Shown here piece by piece: positions 26,421-35,433 of a stretch of DNA of 64,000 nt. The DNA comes from Luethyella okanaganae. Its GTDB lineage: Bacteria > Actinomycetota > Actinomycetes > Actinomycetales > Microbacteriaceae. The notes under the pieces are model-generated. The model worked only from the letters and a program-made list of their open reading frames with translations. It was not told the DNA's origin and searched no databases. The number at the start of each line of letters is the position of its first letter. The stretch's first letter is position 1. The stretch spans positions 558,001 through 622,000 of the forward strand of contig NZ_JBHSTP010000001.1 in assembly GCF_042660285.1 (NCBI RefSeq), read 5' to 3'. The position numbers and the translations under genes were made by a program.

Positions 26421-28153
26421 GCAGCAAGTCAGTCATCAGCGCGGACCCGAGCCGCCCGATCCTCGAGATCACGGACCTCGAGGTCGGCTTCACCACCCAG
26501 GACGGCGTCGTCAAGGCCGTGGACGGCGTCAATATCACGCTGTACCAGGGGCAGACCCTCGCGATCGTCGGCGAGTCCGGTTCCGGCAAGTCGACGACCG
26601 CGCACGCGATCATCAACCTGCTGCCGGGCACAGGGAAGATCACCGGAGGGCAGATCCTCCTCGACGGCGAGGACATCACCACGGCATCGAAGCGGGAGAT
26701 GGAGGACATTCGCGGAAAGCGGATCGGCTTCGTCCCCCAAGACCCGATGTCGAACCTCAATCCTGTGTGGAGCATCGGCTTCCAGGTGGAGGAAGCCATC
26801 AGAGCCAACGGCATCGCCTCCGGCAGGAAGGCGGTCAAGGCGCGCGCCATCCAGGTGCTCAAGGACGCAGGCCTGCAGGATGCGGATCGTCGTCTCAAGC
26901 AGTTTCCGCACCAGTTCTCGGGCGGCATGCGACAGCGTGTGCTGATCGGCATGGGGCTCGCGTCGAACCCCAAGCTGCTCATCGCCGACGAGCCGACCTC
27001 AGCACTCGACGTCACGGTGCAGCGGGTCATCCTGGACCACCTCGAGAGCCTGACCCGCGACCTCGGCACGACGCTGTTGTTCATCACGCACGACCTCGGT
27101 CTCGCAGCGGAGCGGGCCGAGCAGCTCGTCGTCATGTACAAGGGCAAGGTCGTCGAGTCCGGCCCATCGGTGCAGATCCTGCAGAATCCGCAGCACCCGT
27201 ACACTCAGCGTCTCGTCGCCGCGGCGCCGAGCCTCGCGTCGCGTCGCATCCAGGCGAGCAGCAAACCGCTCACGGAGCTGGGCTACGAGGCTGAGAAAGG
27301 CAACGAGGTCGTCGACCTCATCGTGACGGCTGAGGCTCGTGCCGAGGCGCATCGGGCCGTCGCGTCTCTGCCTCCGGCGATCGTCGTCGAGAATCTGACG
27401 AAGGTCTACAAGATCCGTGGCTCCGGCGACTTCACGGCCGTCGACGATGTGTCGTTCTCCATCGCACGGGGCACGACGACCGCCCTTGTTGGCGAGTCTG
27501 GATCGGGCAAGTCGACGGTCGCCAAGATGCTGCTGAAGCTCGAGGACGCAACGAGTGGAAAGATCATCGTCGGCGGTCAGGACCTCGCGGGGATGGGGGG
27601 CAGGCAACTCTTTGACCTGCGGGGAACCATGCAACCGGTGTTCCAGGATCCGTACGGCTCGCTCGACCCTCTGCGCAACATCGGGAACACGATCTCAGAG
27701 CCGTTGTCGACCCACCGGGTGGGAACGAAGGCCTCCCGCCGGGAGCGTGTCTACGAGTTGCTCGATCAGGTCTCCCTGCCGCGCACTCTCGTCAGCCGCT
27801 ACCCGAACGAGTTGTCCGGCGGCCAGCGGCAACGTATCGCTATCGCGCGTGCGCTCGCGCTCAAGCCCGAGATCGTCATTCTCGACGAGGCGGTCTCGGC
27901 GCTCGACGTGCTCGTGCAGGCTCAGATCCTGCGCCTGCTCGCGGATCTGCAGGAGGAGCTCAACCTCACCTACCTGTTCATCACGCACGACCTCGCCGTG
28001 GTGCGTGTCATCGCCGACAACGTCTGCGTGATGCAGAAGGGCAAGATCGTCGAGACGGCATCCACCGACGAGGTCTTCGACAACCCGCGGCAGCAGTACA
28101 CCAGGGACCTTCTCGCGGCCATCCCCGGCGCGGGCATCCAGCTGGCGGTGTAG
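26417..28153 (+). CDS. Peptide ABC transporter fused double ATPase (DppD-DppF type)
   Basis: A 578-residue single chain with two complete ABC ATPase domains, equivalent to DppD plus DppF. First half: Walker A GESGSGKST at 52-60, Q-loop FVPQDPMSNLNP, signature SGGMRQRV, Walker B LLIADEPTSALDVTVQ, H-loop FITHDLGLAAERA, then the oligopeptide C-terminal extension (NPQHPYTQRLVAAAPS). Second half: Walker A at 359-367, VFQDPYGSLDPLRNIG, signature LSGGQRQRI, Walker B IVILDEAVSALDVLVQ, H-loop FITHDLAVVRVIA. The second Walker B reads DEAVSAL, as in many DppF proteins. GTG 26417 overlaps the permease stop (GTGA). Confidence 0.95.
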   Translation: MSSKSVISADPSRPILEITDLEVGFTTQDGVVKAVDGVNITLYQGQTLAIVGESGSGKSTTAHAIINLLPGTGKITGGQILLDGEDITTASKREMEDIRGKRIGFVPQDPMSNLNPVWSIGFQVEEAIRANGIASGRKAVKARAIQVLKDAGLQDADRRLKQFPHQFSGGMRQRVLIGMGLASNPKLLIADEPTSALDVTVQRVILDHLESLTRDLGTTLLFITHDLGLAAERAEQLVVMYKGKVVESGPSVQILQNPQHPYTQRLVAAAPSLASRRIQASSKPLTELGYEAEKGNEVVDLIVTAEARAEAHRAVASLPPAIVVENLTKVYKIRGSGDFTAVDDVSFSIARGTTTALVGESGSGKSTVAKMLLKLEDATSGKIIVGGQDLAGMGGRQLFDLRGTMQPVFQDPYGSLDPLRNIGNTISEPLSTHRVGTKASRRERVYELLDQVSLPRTLVSRYPNELSGGQRQRIAIARALALKPEIVILDEAVSALDVLVQAQILRLLADLQEELNLTYLFITHDLAVVRVIADNVCVMQKGKIVETASTDEVFDNPRQQYTRDLLAAIPGAGIQLAV

Positions 28154-28161
28154 CGGCTGGA

Positions 28162-28387
28162 GGATGCCCCATCGGCCACGACCTGGCGGTGGTCGACGCC
28201 CTCGCGCACCGCATCGCCGTGATACATGAGGGTAAACTGGTCGAGCAGGGTGCCAGTGACCAGATACTCCGTGCCCCAGAGACCCCTACACCAGCGCCTC
28301 ATCAGTGTCGTTCCCGTGCCTGATCCCGTCGAGCAGCATGCTCGTCGCGAGGCGCGACAGATCGCAGAACAGCAGACCAAGGATTAA
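28162..28387 (+). pseudogene. Remnant of an oligopeptide ABC ATPase C-terminus
   Basis: Just after the fused ATPase gene, translation from 28171 reads IGHDLAVVDALAHRIAVIHEGKLVEQ and continues GASDQILRAPETP, which aligns with the H-loop and C-terminal part of DppF (compare ITHDLAVVRVIADNVCVMQKGKIVE in the intact gene). The reading then shifts frame near 28277, continuing LHQRLISVVPVPDPVEQHARREARQ to a stop at 28385. It lacks Walker A, signature and Walker B and has no start codon, so it is a decayed second ATPase gene, divergent in sequence from its neighbour and hence not a recent copy of it. Confidence 0.8.
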
Positions 28388-28392
28388 CAGTT

Positions 28393-30303
28393 ATGGCAAT
28401 AGCCACGCGTGAAGACCTCCGAAACGTGGCCATCGTCGCCCACGTCGACCACGGCAAGACCACACTGGTCGACGCCATGCTCAAGCAGACGAACTCGTTC
28501 GCCGACCACGCGCACGTCGAGGAGCGTGCGATGGACTCGAACGAGCTCGAGCGTGAGAAGGGCATCACGATCCTCGCCAAGAACACGGCGATCTCCTACA
28601 AGGGCAAGCACGCCAAGAACGGGCCGATCACGATCAACGTGATCGACACCCCGGGTCACGCCGACTTCGGCGGTGAGGTCGAGCGCGGCCTGTCCATGGT
28701 CGACGGCGTCGTGTTGCTCGTCGACGCGAGCGAAGGGCCTCTCCCGCAGACCCGCTTCGTGCTGCGCAAGGCGCTCGAGGCCAAGCTCCCCGTCATCCTG
28801 CTCGTGAACAAGACCGACCGACCGGATGCCCGCATCGACGAGGTCGTCGGTGAGAGTCAGGATCTCCTGCTCGGGCTGGCCGCCGATATGCACGAGGACG
28901 TTCCCGAACTCGATCTCGACGCGATCCTCGACGTGCCCGTCGTCTACGCCTCCGGCCGCAACGGCGCCGCGAGCCTCACCAAGCCGGGAAACGGCGAGCT
29001 CCCAGACAACGACGATCTCGAGCCGCTGTTCGAGTCGATCCTCGAGCACATCCCAGCGCCGAGCTATGATGACGAGCACCCGCTGCAGGCGCACGTCACC
29101 AATCTCGACGCCTCTCCGTTCCTCGGACGCCTCGCTCTGCTGCGCGTCTTCCATGGGACGATCAAGAAGGGTCAGACGGTCGCCTGGGTCAAGCACGACG
29201 GCTCTGTGCACACTGTGCGCGTGACCGAGTTGCTCATCACCAAGGCGCTCGATCGCTACCCCGCCGAGAGCGCCGGTCCCGGCGACATCGTGGCCGTCGC
29301 CGGCTTCGAGGACATCACGATCGGCGAGACCCTCGCGGATCCCGAGGATGTGCGCCCGCTGCCGACCATCACGGTCGACGACCCGGCGATCTCTATGACG
29401 ATCGGCACGAACACCTCGCCGCTCATCGGCAAGGTCAAGGGGCACAAGCTCACGGCGCGCATGGTCAAGGATCGCCTCGATCGCGAACTCGTCGGGAACG
29501 TCTCGCTCAAGGTCGTCGACATCGGCCGGCCGGATTCGTGGGAGGTGCAGGGTCGTGGCGAGCTCGCGCTCGCGATCCTGGTCGAGCAGATGCGTCGGGA
29601 GGGCTACGAACTCACGGTCGGCAAGCCGCAGGTCGTGACCAAGCGTGTCGACGGCACACTGCACGAGCCGTTCGAGCACCTCACGATCGATGCGCCCGAA
29701 GAGCACCTCGGGGCGATCACGCAGCTCATGGCTGCTCGCAAGGGCCGCATGGAGAACATGTCCAACCACGGCACCGGCTGGGTGCGCATGGAGTTCATCG
29801 TCCCGTCGCGCGGCCTCATCGGCTTTCGCACGGAATTCCTGACGATCACGCGCGGAACCGGCATCGCCAACGCCATCTCGCACGGTTACGACGAGTGGGC
29901 CGGTGAGATCGTCACGCGCAACAATGGCTCGATCGTCGCCGATCGCTCGGGCGTCGTCACGCCGTTCGCCATCATCGCGCTGCAGGAGCGCATGACCTTC
30001 TTCGTCAACCCGACTGAGGAGGTCTACGAGGGCATGGTCATCGGCGAGAACTCGCGCGCCGACGACATGGACGTGAACATCACCAAGGAGAAGAAGCTGA
30101 CCAACATGCGTCAGTCGACCTCCGACACCTTCGAGTCGATGACCCCGTCGCGCCAGCTTTCGCTCGAGGAATGCCTCGAGTTCGCTCGCGAGGACGAATG
30201 TGTCGAGGTGACCCCGGAGGCCGTGCGCATCCGTAAGGTCGAACTCGACGCCACCGCTCGTGCGCGTGCGACCTCGCGTCTGAAGAAGCAGAACCAGAGC
30301 TAG
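28393..30303 (+). CDS. typA: Translational GTPase TypA/BipA
   Basis: A 636-residue ribosome-binding GTPase of the elongation factor family, involved in ribosome assembly and stress or cold adaptation. G1 AHVDHGKTT near residue 17, G2 segment RAMDSNELEREKGITI, G3 DTPGHADFGGEVER, G4 NKTDRPDAR, followed by the beta-barrel, EF-G-like domains III and V (GRGELALAILVEQMRREGYELTVGKPQVV) and the BipA-specific C-terminal domain ending NMRQSTSD...RQLSLEECLEFAREDECVEVTPEAVRIRK. Full length. It starts six bases after the ATPase remnant ends. Confidence 0.96.
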   Translation: MAIATREDLRNVAIVAHVDHGKTTLVDAMLKQTNSFADHAHVEERAMDSNELEREKGITILAKNTAISYKGKHAKNGPITINVIDTPGHADFGGEVERGLSMVDGVVLLVDASEGPLPQTRFVLRKALEAKLPVILLVNKTDRPDARIDEVVGESQDLLLGLAADMHEDVPELDLDAILDVPVVYASGRNGAASLTKPGNGELPDNDDLEPLFESILEHIPAPSYDDEHPLQAHVTNLDASPFLGRLALLRVFHGTIKKGQTVAWVKHDGSVHTVRVTELLITKALDRYPAESAGPGDIVAVAGFEDITIGETLADPEDVRPLPTITVDDPAISMTIGTNTSPLIGKVKGHKLTARMVKDRLDRELVGNVSLKVVDIGRPDSWEVQGRGELALAILVEQMRREGYELTVGKPQVVTKRVDGTLHEPFEHLTIDAPEEHLGAITQLMAARKGRMENMSNHGTGWVRMEFIVPSRGLIGFRTEFLTITRGTGIANAISHGYDEWAGEIVTRNNGSIVADRSGVVTPFAIIALQERMTFFVNPTEEVYEGMVIGENSRADDMDVNITKEKKLTNMRQSTSDTFESMTPSRQLSLEECLEFAREDECVEVTPEAVRIRKVELDATARARATSRLKKQNQS

Positions 30304-30311
30304 CATTCGGC

Positions 30312-30328
30312 GGCGGAGCCCCTCCGCC
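30312..30328 (+). terminator. Short GC hairpin after typA
   Basis: Seven-base-pair stem (GGCGGAG with CTCCGCC) and a CCC loop, eight bases after the typA stop, without a T run. Possible weak terminator or 3' end stabiliser. Confidence 0.4.
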
Positions 30329-30492
30329 CTCCGCTCCGGAAGGCCATTGCGCCAGGTGTGGTCGGCCCTCCCCTTGGTCGACGGGTCTACTATGCGTTGC
30401 CGCTCGCGGGCGCCACGTCGTAAGCTGGCACGGTGGGGTACGCATCTGTGTTCGGTGTGGAGAACGCTCCGCGGAGCGAACGGAGTCCCACT

Positions 30493-30939
30493 ATGTACAC
30501 AGTCCGCAGACGGGTCACGATCCCTCTCGCGATCGTCGCGGCACTCGCCGTTACGCCTGTGCTCGCCGGATGTCTCGGCAATCCCGTCGAAGGCATCATC
30601 AACGGCGCCGTCGAGAAGGCGACGGGTGGCGATGTGAGCCTCGGCGGAAAGCTTCCAGACGGATGGCCGAGCGAGGTGCCGGTGATCGAGGGCGACATCC
30701 TTTTCGGCGCGGGCAGCTCGGCGAGCGGGAGCGAAGGCTGGGTGGTCACGATCGCGTCGAAGGCCGCCGATCCGCTCGAAGACGCCAAGGCGAAGCTGAT
30801 CGCGGCCGGATTCACCGAGGACGCGAACGTAGCCAATGGCCAGGCCGGGCTCGTCGCCGTGAAGAACGACAACTACGGTGTGCTCGTCGCAGGCAGCAAG
30901 GACGGCATCCTCTACACCGTGACGCCCATCACCCCGTAG
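30493..30939 (+). CDS. Small predicted lipoprotein of unknown function
   Basis: A 148-residue precursor with basic start YTVRRRVT, hydrophobic core and lipobox LAGC near residue 25, so it is probably lipid-anchored on the outer face of the membrane. The mature part has a small mixed fold: GKLPDGWPSEVPVIEGDILFGAGSSASGSEGWVVTIASK, then a segment resembling a one-domain alpha/beta repeat (DPLEDAKAKLIAAGFTEDAN...YGVLVAGSKDGILYTVTPI). No family recognised with certainty. ATG 30493 is chosen because it gives a proper signal peptide; an earlier in-frame ATG at 30433 would bury it. Confidence 0.75.
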   Translation: MYTVRRRVTIPLAIVAALAVTPVLAGCLGNPVEGIINGAVEKATGGDVSLGGKLPDGWPSEVPVIEGDILFGAGSSASGSEGWVVTIASKAADPLEDAKAKLIAAGFTEDANVANGQAGLVAVKNDNYGVLVAGSKDGILYTVTPITP

Positions 30940-30967
30940 AAGGCGGCGCTGGCGGGGGTGTCGTCGA

Positions 30968-32254
30968 TCAGGTGAAGAGCGTGGCCCCCACGTAGCTTCC
31001 CTCGGCCGCTCCGGGCGGTACGGCGAAGATCGCCGAACCGACATGCCTGATGTACTCGTTGAGGGCATCGTTCTTGGCGAGGTTGAGTTGCACGTCAATG
31101 AACTGTTTCGGCGACCGTTGAAAACTCAGGAAGAACAGCCCGGCGTCCAGCCGCCCGAGGGGGTCGTTGCCATCGACGAAGTTGTATCCGCGCCGGAGTA
31201 TTGCGGTCCCGTTGTTCGTCGATGGGTGCGCGAGGCGCATATGCGCGGCACGGTCGATGAGCGGCTCGTCGTCGCGGCCCGTCGCCTCGAAGTCCGGTGG
31301 AGTGAACTCAGTCCCGCCGGAGAGCGGTGCGCCCTCTCCCTTCGTGCGCCCGATCACGGCCTCCTGCTCGCGCAGGATGGTGCGATCCCAGGTCTCGATC
31401 GTCATGCGGATGCGGCGGGCGACGAGGTAGCTTCCGCCTGCCAGCCAGGCGGGACCGTCCTGCGGCTGCACCCAGATCTGCGTGTCGACCGTCGCGGTGT
31501 CCTCTGCCTTGACGTTGTTCGTGCCGTCCTTGAACCCGAACAGGTTGCGCGGCGTGGTCTGCGCCGTGCTCGTGGATGAGGTCCGGCCGAAGCCGAGTTG
31601 CGACCAGCGCAGCGACGCGCGGCCGAAGGCGATGCGCGAGAGGTTGCGAATGGCGTGCACGGCGACCTGCGGGTCGTCGGCGCAGGCCTGGATGCAGAGG
31701 TCGCCGCCACTGCGCTTCTCTTCGAGGGCGTCTCCGGGAAAGTGCGGGAGCTCGACGAGTCGCTCGGGCCGGCGATGGGCGATGCCGAAACGGTCGACGC
31801 CGTCGCCGGACTCGAACAGACTCGGACCGAACCCGACGGTAATCGTGAGCCCGGCGGCCGGCAGGTCCTGTGCCTCTCCGGTGTCCTGCGGCGGTGCGTC
31901 GTACGGCCCGCTCACCGCGCCGAACTCGCCGATCTCCCGGCCGGCGGTCATCGCGCCGGCTGCGATCGTCCAATCCTGCAGGAGCTCGATGAGATCGGTG
32001 CGCGTCGTCTCGGCGGCCATGTCGAACGCGGCGAAGTGCAGGCGATCCTGGGCAGGTGTGACGATGCCCGACTGGTGCGCACCGTAGAAGGGGTGGTTGT
32101 CGGCGGATTGCGCTCCGCCCGTCGAGCCGGATGCGCCGTGCATCGCGCCATCCGCCGCCATCCCGAGCCCGAACCCCGCCACACCGACACCCGTGAGACC
32201 GAGCAGGCCACGACGGGACAGTCCTCCTGTCCGCTGCGGTTGATCCTCGGTCAT
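30968..32254 (-). CDS. efeB: EfeB deferrochelatase/peroxidase (DyP-type, Tat-exported)
   Basis: A 428-residue haem peroxidase of the dye-decolorising family. The N terminus has a twin-arginine signal (LSRRGLLGLTGVGVAGFGLG), so it is exported folded with haem. The DyP motif GFKDGTNN is present, with the distal arginine region further on and FLSFQRSPKQFIDVQLNLAKNDALNEYIRHVGSAIFAVPPGA as the conserved C terminus. In the EfeUOB system it is thought to handle iron or haem oxidation outside the cell. Its ATG overlaps the efeO stop by one base (TAATG). Confidence 0.94.
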   Translation of the reverse strand: MTEDQPQRTGGLSRRGLLGLTGVGVAGFGLGMAADGAMHGASGSTGGAQSADNHPFYGAHQSGIVTPAQDRLHFAAFDMAAETTRTDLIELLQDWTIAAGAMTAGREIGEFGAVSGPYDAPPQDTGEAQDLPAAGLTITVGFGPSLFESGDGVDRFGIAHRRPERLVELPHFPGDALEEKRSGGDLCIQACADDPQVAVHAIRNLSRIAFGRASLRWSQLGFGRTSSTSTAQTTPRNLFGFKDGTNNVKAEDTATVDTQIWVQPQDGPAWLAGGSYLVARRIRMTIETWDRTILREQEAVIGRTKGEGAPLSGGTEFTPPDFEATGRDDEPLIDRAAHMRLAHPSTNNGTAILRRGYNFVDGNDPLGRLDAGLFFLSFQRSPKQFIDVQLNLAKNDALNEYIRHVGSAIFAVPPGAAEGSYVGATLFT

Positions 32255-33423
32255 TATCTGAGCACGAGTGCGGCGGTGAGCTGGTTGAGGGGTTCGCCGA
32301 GCGCGTTCACCTGGTCGGAGAACGACTTGATCTCTGCGGGGGTCAGCTCGGTGTAGCGCGTGAAGCCCTCACCGACGCGCTGCGCGTCGAGAAGCGCCTG
32401 GAGTTTGCCGAACTCGCGGTCGAGCGTCGCGGCGAGCTTCTCGTCTTTGGCTACCAGGATGTCGCGGACGCCGCCGTAGAGCACCTTCGCGCCGTCGATG
32501 TTCGCCTGGAAATCCCACAGATCGGTATGCGACCAGAACTCCTCCTCGCCCGTCACCTTGCCCGTCGCGACCTCGTCGAGCAAGCCGATCGCGCCGTTCG
32601 TCTGCTGCGCGAGAGTGAACTCCAGGTCTTGGACCTTGGTGTTGAGGCTCTGGGTGTCCCCGACGAGCGACGCGGCGAGCCGCTGACGCTTCTCGGCCGA
32701 GTACGCCTGGAAGTCTGCTCCGGCCTCCTCCGGCCACAGGTCCTTCTCGATCGCGTGCCAGCCGGTCCACTCCTGTCCCTCCTCCAGGTCGGCTTCGCGG
32801 AGGTCGAGCTTGGGATCGAGATCGCCGAACGACTCGGCGATGGTCTCGACGCGCTCCCAGTGGACGCGGGTCGGAGCGTAGAGCGAGCGAGCCGTGTCGT
32901 CGTCGCCGGCGGTGTAGGCCGCGGCGAACGCCTCGGTTCCGGCCACGAGCTGGGAGACCTGGTCCTTCACGTAGGCGGTGTAGTTCACGTTTGCCGCCTC
33001 GACCTGCGCGGCGAGGTCGGCGTCGGCGGCGAAGTCGTGCCCGGAGTCGGTGACCGTGAAGGCGGCCTTGCCGACGCCCTCGCCGATCATGCCGGGCTTG
33101 CACACCGTGAAGTAGTTTCCGGGGCGCGCCTGCACGACGAGATCGCGGCTGATGCCGGGACCGATGTTCTCGACCTCGCCGACGATGCGCAATCCGTCCT
33201 CTGCGAGCAGGTAGAACTCGGTGACCTGTTCGCTGGAGTTGGTGACGGCAAAGCTCACGTTGCCGCTGGGGGCTTCGGCGGCCGAGACGGTGCAGGCGTC
33301 GGCGCTGCTTTCCACGGTCAGGGCGGCATGCGTCTCGCCGGTGGGCTTGTTCGCCACGCAACCCGTGAGGAGCAGAAGGCCGGCGCCGGCCGCGGCGGTG
33401 AGCATGGTTGGTCGGAAGGTCAT
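32254..33423 (-). CDS. efeO: EfeO iron uptake lipoprotein (cupredoxin plus M75 domain)
   Basis: A 389-residue extracytoplasmic component of the ferrous iron importer. Lipoprotein signal LLLLTGCVANK, then a cupredoxin-like domain (about 40-135, with SGNVSFAVTNSSEQVTEFYLLAEDGLRIVGEVENIGPG and a C-containing loop FTVCKPG) and an M75 imelysin-type helical domain containing the HxxE motif in RVHWERVE and GWHAIEKDLW. It probably binds metal and delivers it to EfeU. It lies 35 bp downstream of efeU. The sequence is complete with no disruption. Confidence 0.94.
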   Translation of the reverse strand: MTFRPTMLTAAAGAGLLLLTGCVANKPTGETHAALTVESSADACTVSAAEAPSGNVSFAVTNSSEQVTEFYLLAEDGLRIVGEVENIGPGISRDLVVQARPGNYFTVCKPGMIGEGVGKAAFTVTDSGHDFAADADLAAQVEAANVNYTAYVKDQVSQLVAGTEAFAAAYTAGDDDTARSLYAPTRVHWERVETIAESFGDLDPKLDLREADLEEGQEWTGWHAIEKDLWPEEAGADFQAYSAEKRQRLAASLVGDTQSLNTKVQDLEFTLAQQTNGAIGLLDEVATGKVTGEEEFWSHTDLWDFQANIDGAKVLYGGVRDILVAKDEKLAATLDREFGKLQALLDAQRVGEGFTRYTELTPAEIKSFSDQVNALGEPLNQLTAALVLR

Positions 33424-33458
33424 GGTTCTCCTGTGGATCGAGGGGGAGGGGAGGGAGG

Positions 33459-34313
33459 TCAGCCGGCTGCGGCGGCGGCGGTCGGGCGCTGCGCCTGTCG
33501 TGCCGGACGTCGACCCTGGCGGCTCTTGAGGATGAAGAGGGTCATGGTGGGGATGACGTAGGCGAACCAGACGGTGAGCTCGAGCCAGGTCGTCGCCGGA
33601 GAGAAGTTGAGCGTGCCCTTCAGCAGGGTGCCGTACCAGCTGTCCGGGGGTACGGCTGCCGACACATCGAAGGCGAGATCGTGCAGCCCGGGAAGGACGC
33701 CCGCTTCCTGCAGATCGTGGACCCCGTAGGCGAGCACCCCTGCCGCGACGACGATCAGAATGCAGCCGGTCCAGGTGAAGAAGCGCGACAGATTGATGCG
33801 CAGCATCCCCGTGTAGATGAACCAGCCGAGCACGACCGCCGTGAGGACTCCGAGTGCGGCTCCCGCGAGCGGCATCGTCGTCTCTCCGGTAGCCTGCACC
33901 GCCGCCCAGATGAAGAGCGCGGTCTCGATGCCCTCCCTGCCGACGGCGAGGAACGCGACGACGACGAGCCCCCACGCGGTGCCGTCGAGGTGGCGGTCGA
34001 CATCGCCCTGGAGATGCCCTGTGAGATCCCGTGCGGTGCGCAGCATCCAGAAGACCATCCAGGTGACGAGACCGGTCGCGACGATCGAGAGCGTGCCGCC
34101 GATCGCCTCCTGAGCCTCGAACGAGAGCCCGTACGTTCCGAAGGTCAGCACCGCCCCGATGGCGAGAGCCAGCAGCACCGCAAGACCGACGCCCGTCCAG
34201 ATGCGCGGAAGTACATCACGGCGGCCGATCTTGACGACATAGGCGATGAGGATCGTCACGATGAGGGCGGCTTCGAGGCCCTCGCGCAGGCCGATCAGAT
34301 AGTTAGCGAGCAC
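33459..34313 (-). CDS. efeU: EfeU/FTR1-type high-affinity iron permease
   Basis: A 284-residue seven-helix permease of the oxidase-dependent iron transporter family. The two REGLE-type iron-binding motifs are present: LREGLEAALIV at about 8-18 and GREGIETALFIW near residue 125. First gene of efeU-efeO-efeB. The start is GTG 34313, with GGAAG a few bases upstream. A DtxR/IdeR-type operator lies about 32 bp upstream, so the operon should be off under iron-rich conditions. Confidence 0.95.
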   Translation of the reverse strand: MLANYLIGLREGLEAALIVTILIAYVVKIGRRDVLPRIWTGVGLAVLLALAIGAVLTFGTYGLSFEAQEAIGGTLSIVATGLVTWMVFWMLRTARDLTGHLQGDVDRHLDGTAWGLVVVAFLAVGREGIETALFIWAAVQATGETTMPLAGAALGVLTAVVLGWFIYTGMLRINLSRFFTWTGCILIVVAAGVLAYGVHDLQEAGVLPGLHDLAFDVSAAVPPDSWYGTLLKGTLNFSPATTWLELTVWFAYVIPTMTLFILKSRQGRRPARQAQRPTAAAAAG

Positions 34314-34344
34314 AGGTCTTCCAGAAAAGGAGGGGGTGAAGGAT

Positions 34345-34362
34345 GGTAAGGCTAACCTTACC
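34345..34362. promoter_or_regulatory. DtxR/IdeR-type iron box in front of efeUOB
   Basis: GGTAAGGCTAACCTTACC, an 18-bp near-perfect palindrome that fits the DtxR/IdeR consensus (TTAGGTTAGSCTAACCTAA) closely. It lies between efeU (minus) and the divergent membrane-fusion gene (plus, starting 34457), so either or both could be controlled. Confidence 0.82.
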
Positions 34363-34456
34363 GTATGAGACTCTAACCCCGAAGGCCGTCGGCTGTCTAG
34401 TTAGGATTGCGAATGGGAGACGGCCTCCCGGACGAGGACGGTGGCGGATCGTGGTC

Positions 34457-35398
34457 ATGGCAGGCCGGGAGGAACGCGTGCTGCTGGTCTTCCCCGATCC
34501 GTACGACGCGCTGCTCCGGGCGGGGGGAACCATCGCCCGGCTCGCCGAGGACGGCGCTGGAACCCTCGTGCTGACGTCGGTGCCGGAAGTCGCGGGCGTA
34601 GACGAGGCGCTCTACCTCATGGGCGCCCGCGAGTGTCGTGTCGTGACCATGGACGCGCACGCCGCGATCGCCTCGGCGATCGACGAGCAAGACTCGACCG
34701 CGATCATCGTGCCGCACCAGGACACGAGCGCCTTCGAGCGCGATGAGCTCGGTCTCGTGCGCCTGGCCGTCGCCGAGGCATCCGCCCGTCGACTCCCGCT
34801 CTACCTGGCGGTGAACGACATTCTGCCGGTCGGGCGGCGGCTGAAGGCGATCGATGTGTCCGATCAGCTCGACGCGAAGCTCGATGCCATCTCATCATGC
34901 ACAGGCATCTCGGTCGATGGCCGGATCGTGCGGCGAGACGGTGCGGAGGCGCGGAGCCTGGGGGAGACGGAAGCCTTCGTGCGACTGAGCGCTCCCGGCG
35001 CGCTCGAAGATTCGCCGCCGAGCGTCGGGAGTCGCATCGTGACGGGCGTCCTCGCCTTCTTCGTGGGGGCAGTGTTCGGGGCCATCGGCACGATCGCGCA
35101 CCAGTCGACCGTCGAGGTCGCCGGTGTCGACGTCCCCTGGGGGCTCATCCTCTCTCTGTCCGGTATCACGGCGCTGTTGGTCGGGCTGCGACTCGTCCTG
35201 AACGACCGGCTCATCGTGCTCGCGACCGCCATCGGCCTGCTCGGAACGATCTTCTTGCTCTCGCTACGGAGCACCGGCGGGTCTGTGCTGATCCCGCAGA
35301 GTGCGCTCGGTCTTGTCTGGACGGTCGCTCCGACTCTCATCTCCACGATCGTGCTCGCCTGGCCGCGTCTGCCCGCTCGCCTGTCTCGGCGCGCGTAG
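34457..35398 (+). CDS. Degenerate PIG-L (LmbE/MshB)-like domain fused to a four-helix membrane domain
   Basis: A 313-residue protein. Residues 1-190 resemble the PIG-L deacetylase fold: VLLVFPDPYDALLRAGGTIARLAEDGAGTLVLTSV parallels the usual AHPDDExxxxGGTIA start, but the zinc motif HPDD is changed to FPDP, and the later HPDH-type motif reads HQDT, so catalysis is unlikely. Residues 200-310 form about four helices resembling the small membrane protein (DUF6113-like) that I recall between mshB and the ferredoxin gene in other Actinobacteria. This gene precedes fdxA and dapC here. Start is ATG 34457 (GTG 34451 also possible). Fold assignment is moderate; function unknown. Confidence 0.6.
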   Translation: MAGREERVLLVFPDPYDALLRAGGTIARLAEDGAGTLVLTSVPEVAGVDEALYLMGARECRVVTMDAHAAIASAIDEQDSTAIIVPHQDTSAFERDELGLVRLAVAEASARRLPLYLAVNDILPVGRRLKAIDVSDQLDAKLDAISSCTGISVDGRIVRRDGAEARSLGETEAFVRLSAPGALEDSPPSVGSRIVTGVLAFFVGAVFGAIGTIAHQSTVEVAGVDVPWGLILSLSGITALLVGLRLVLNDRLIVLATAIGLLGTIFLLSLRSTGGSVLIPQSALGLVWTVAPTLISTIVLAWPRLPARLSRRA

Positions 35399-35433
35399 AC
35401 TAGAAGCCCACTCGTGAAGGGAACCGGACCACT

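Noticed and set aside
28384..31098. 904-codon minus-strand open frame opposite typA
   Set aside because: Shadow of the typA reading frame in GC-rich DNA; it has no recognised domain, is rich in Arg, Asp and His, and lies opposite a clear GTPase gene.
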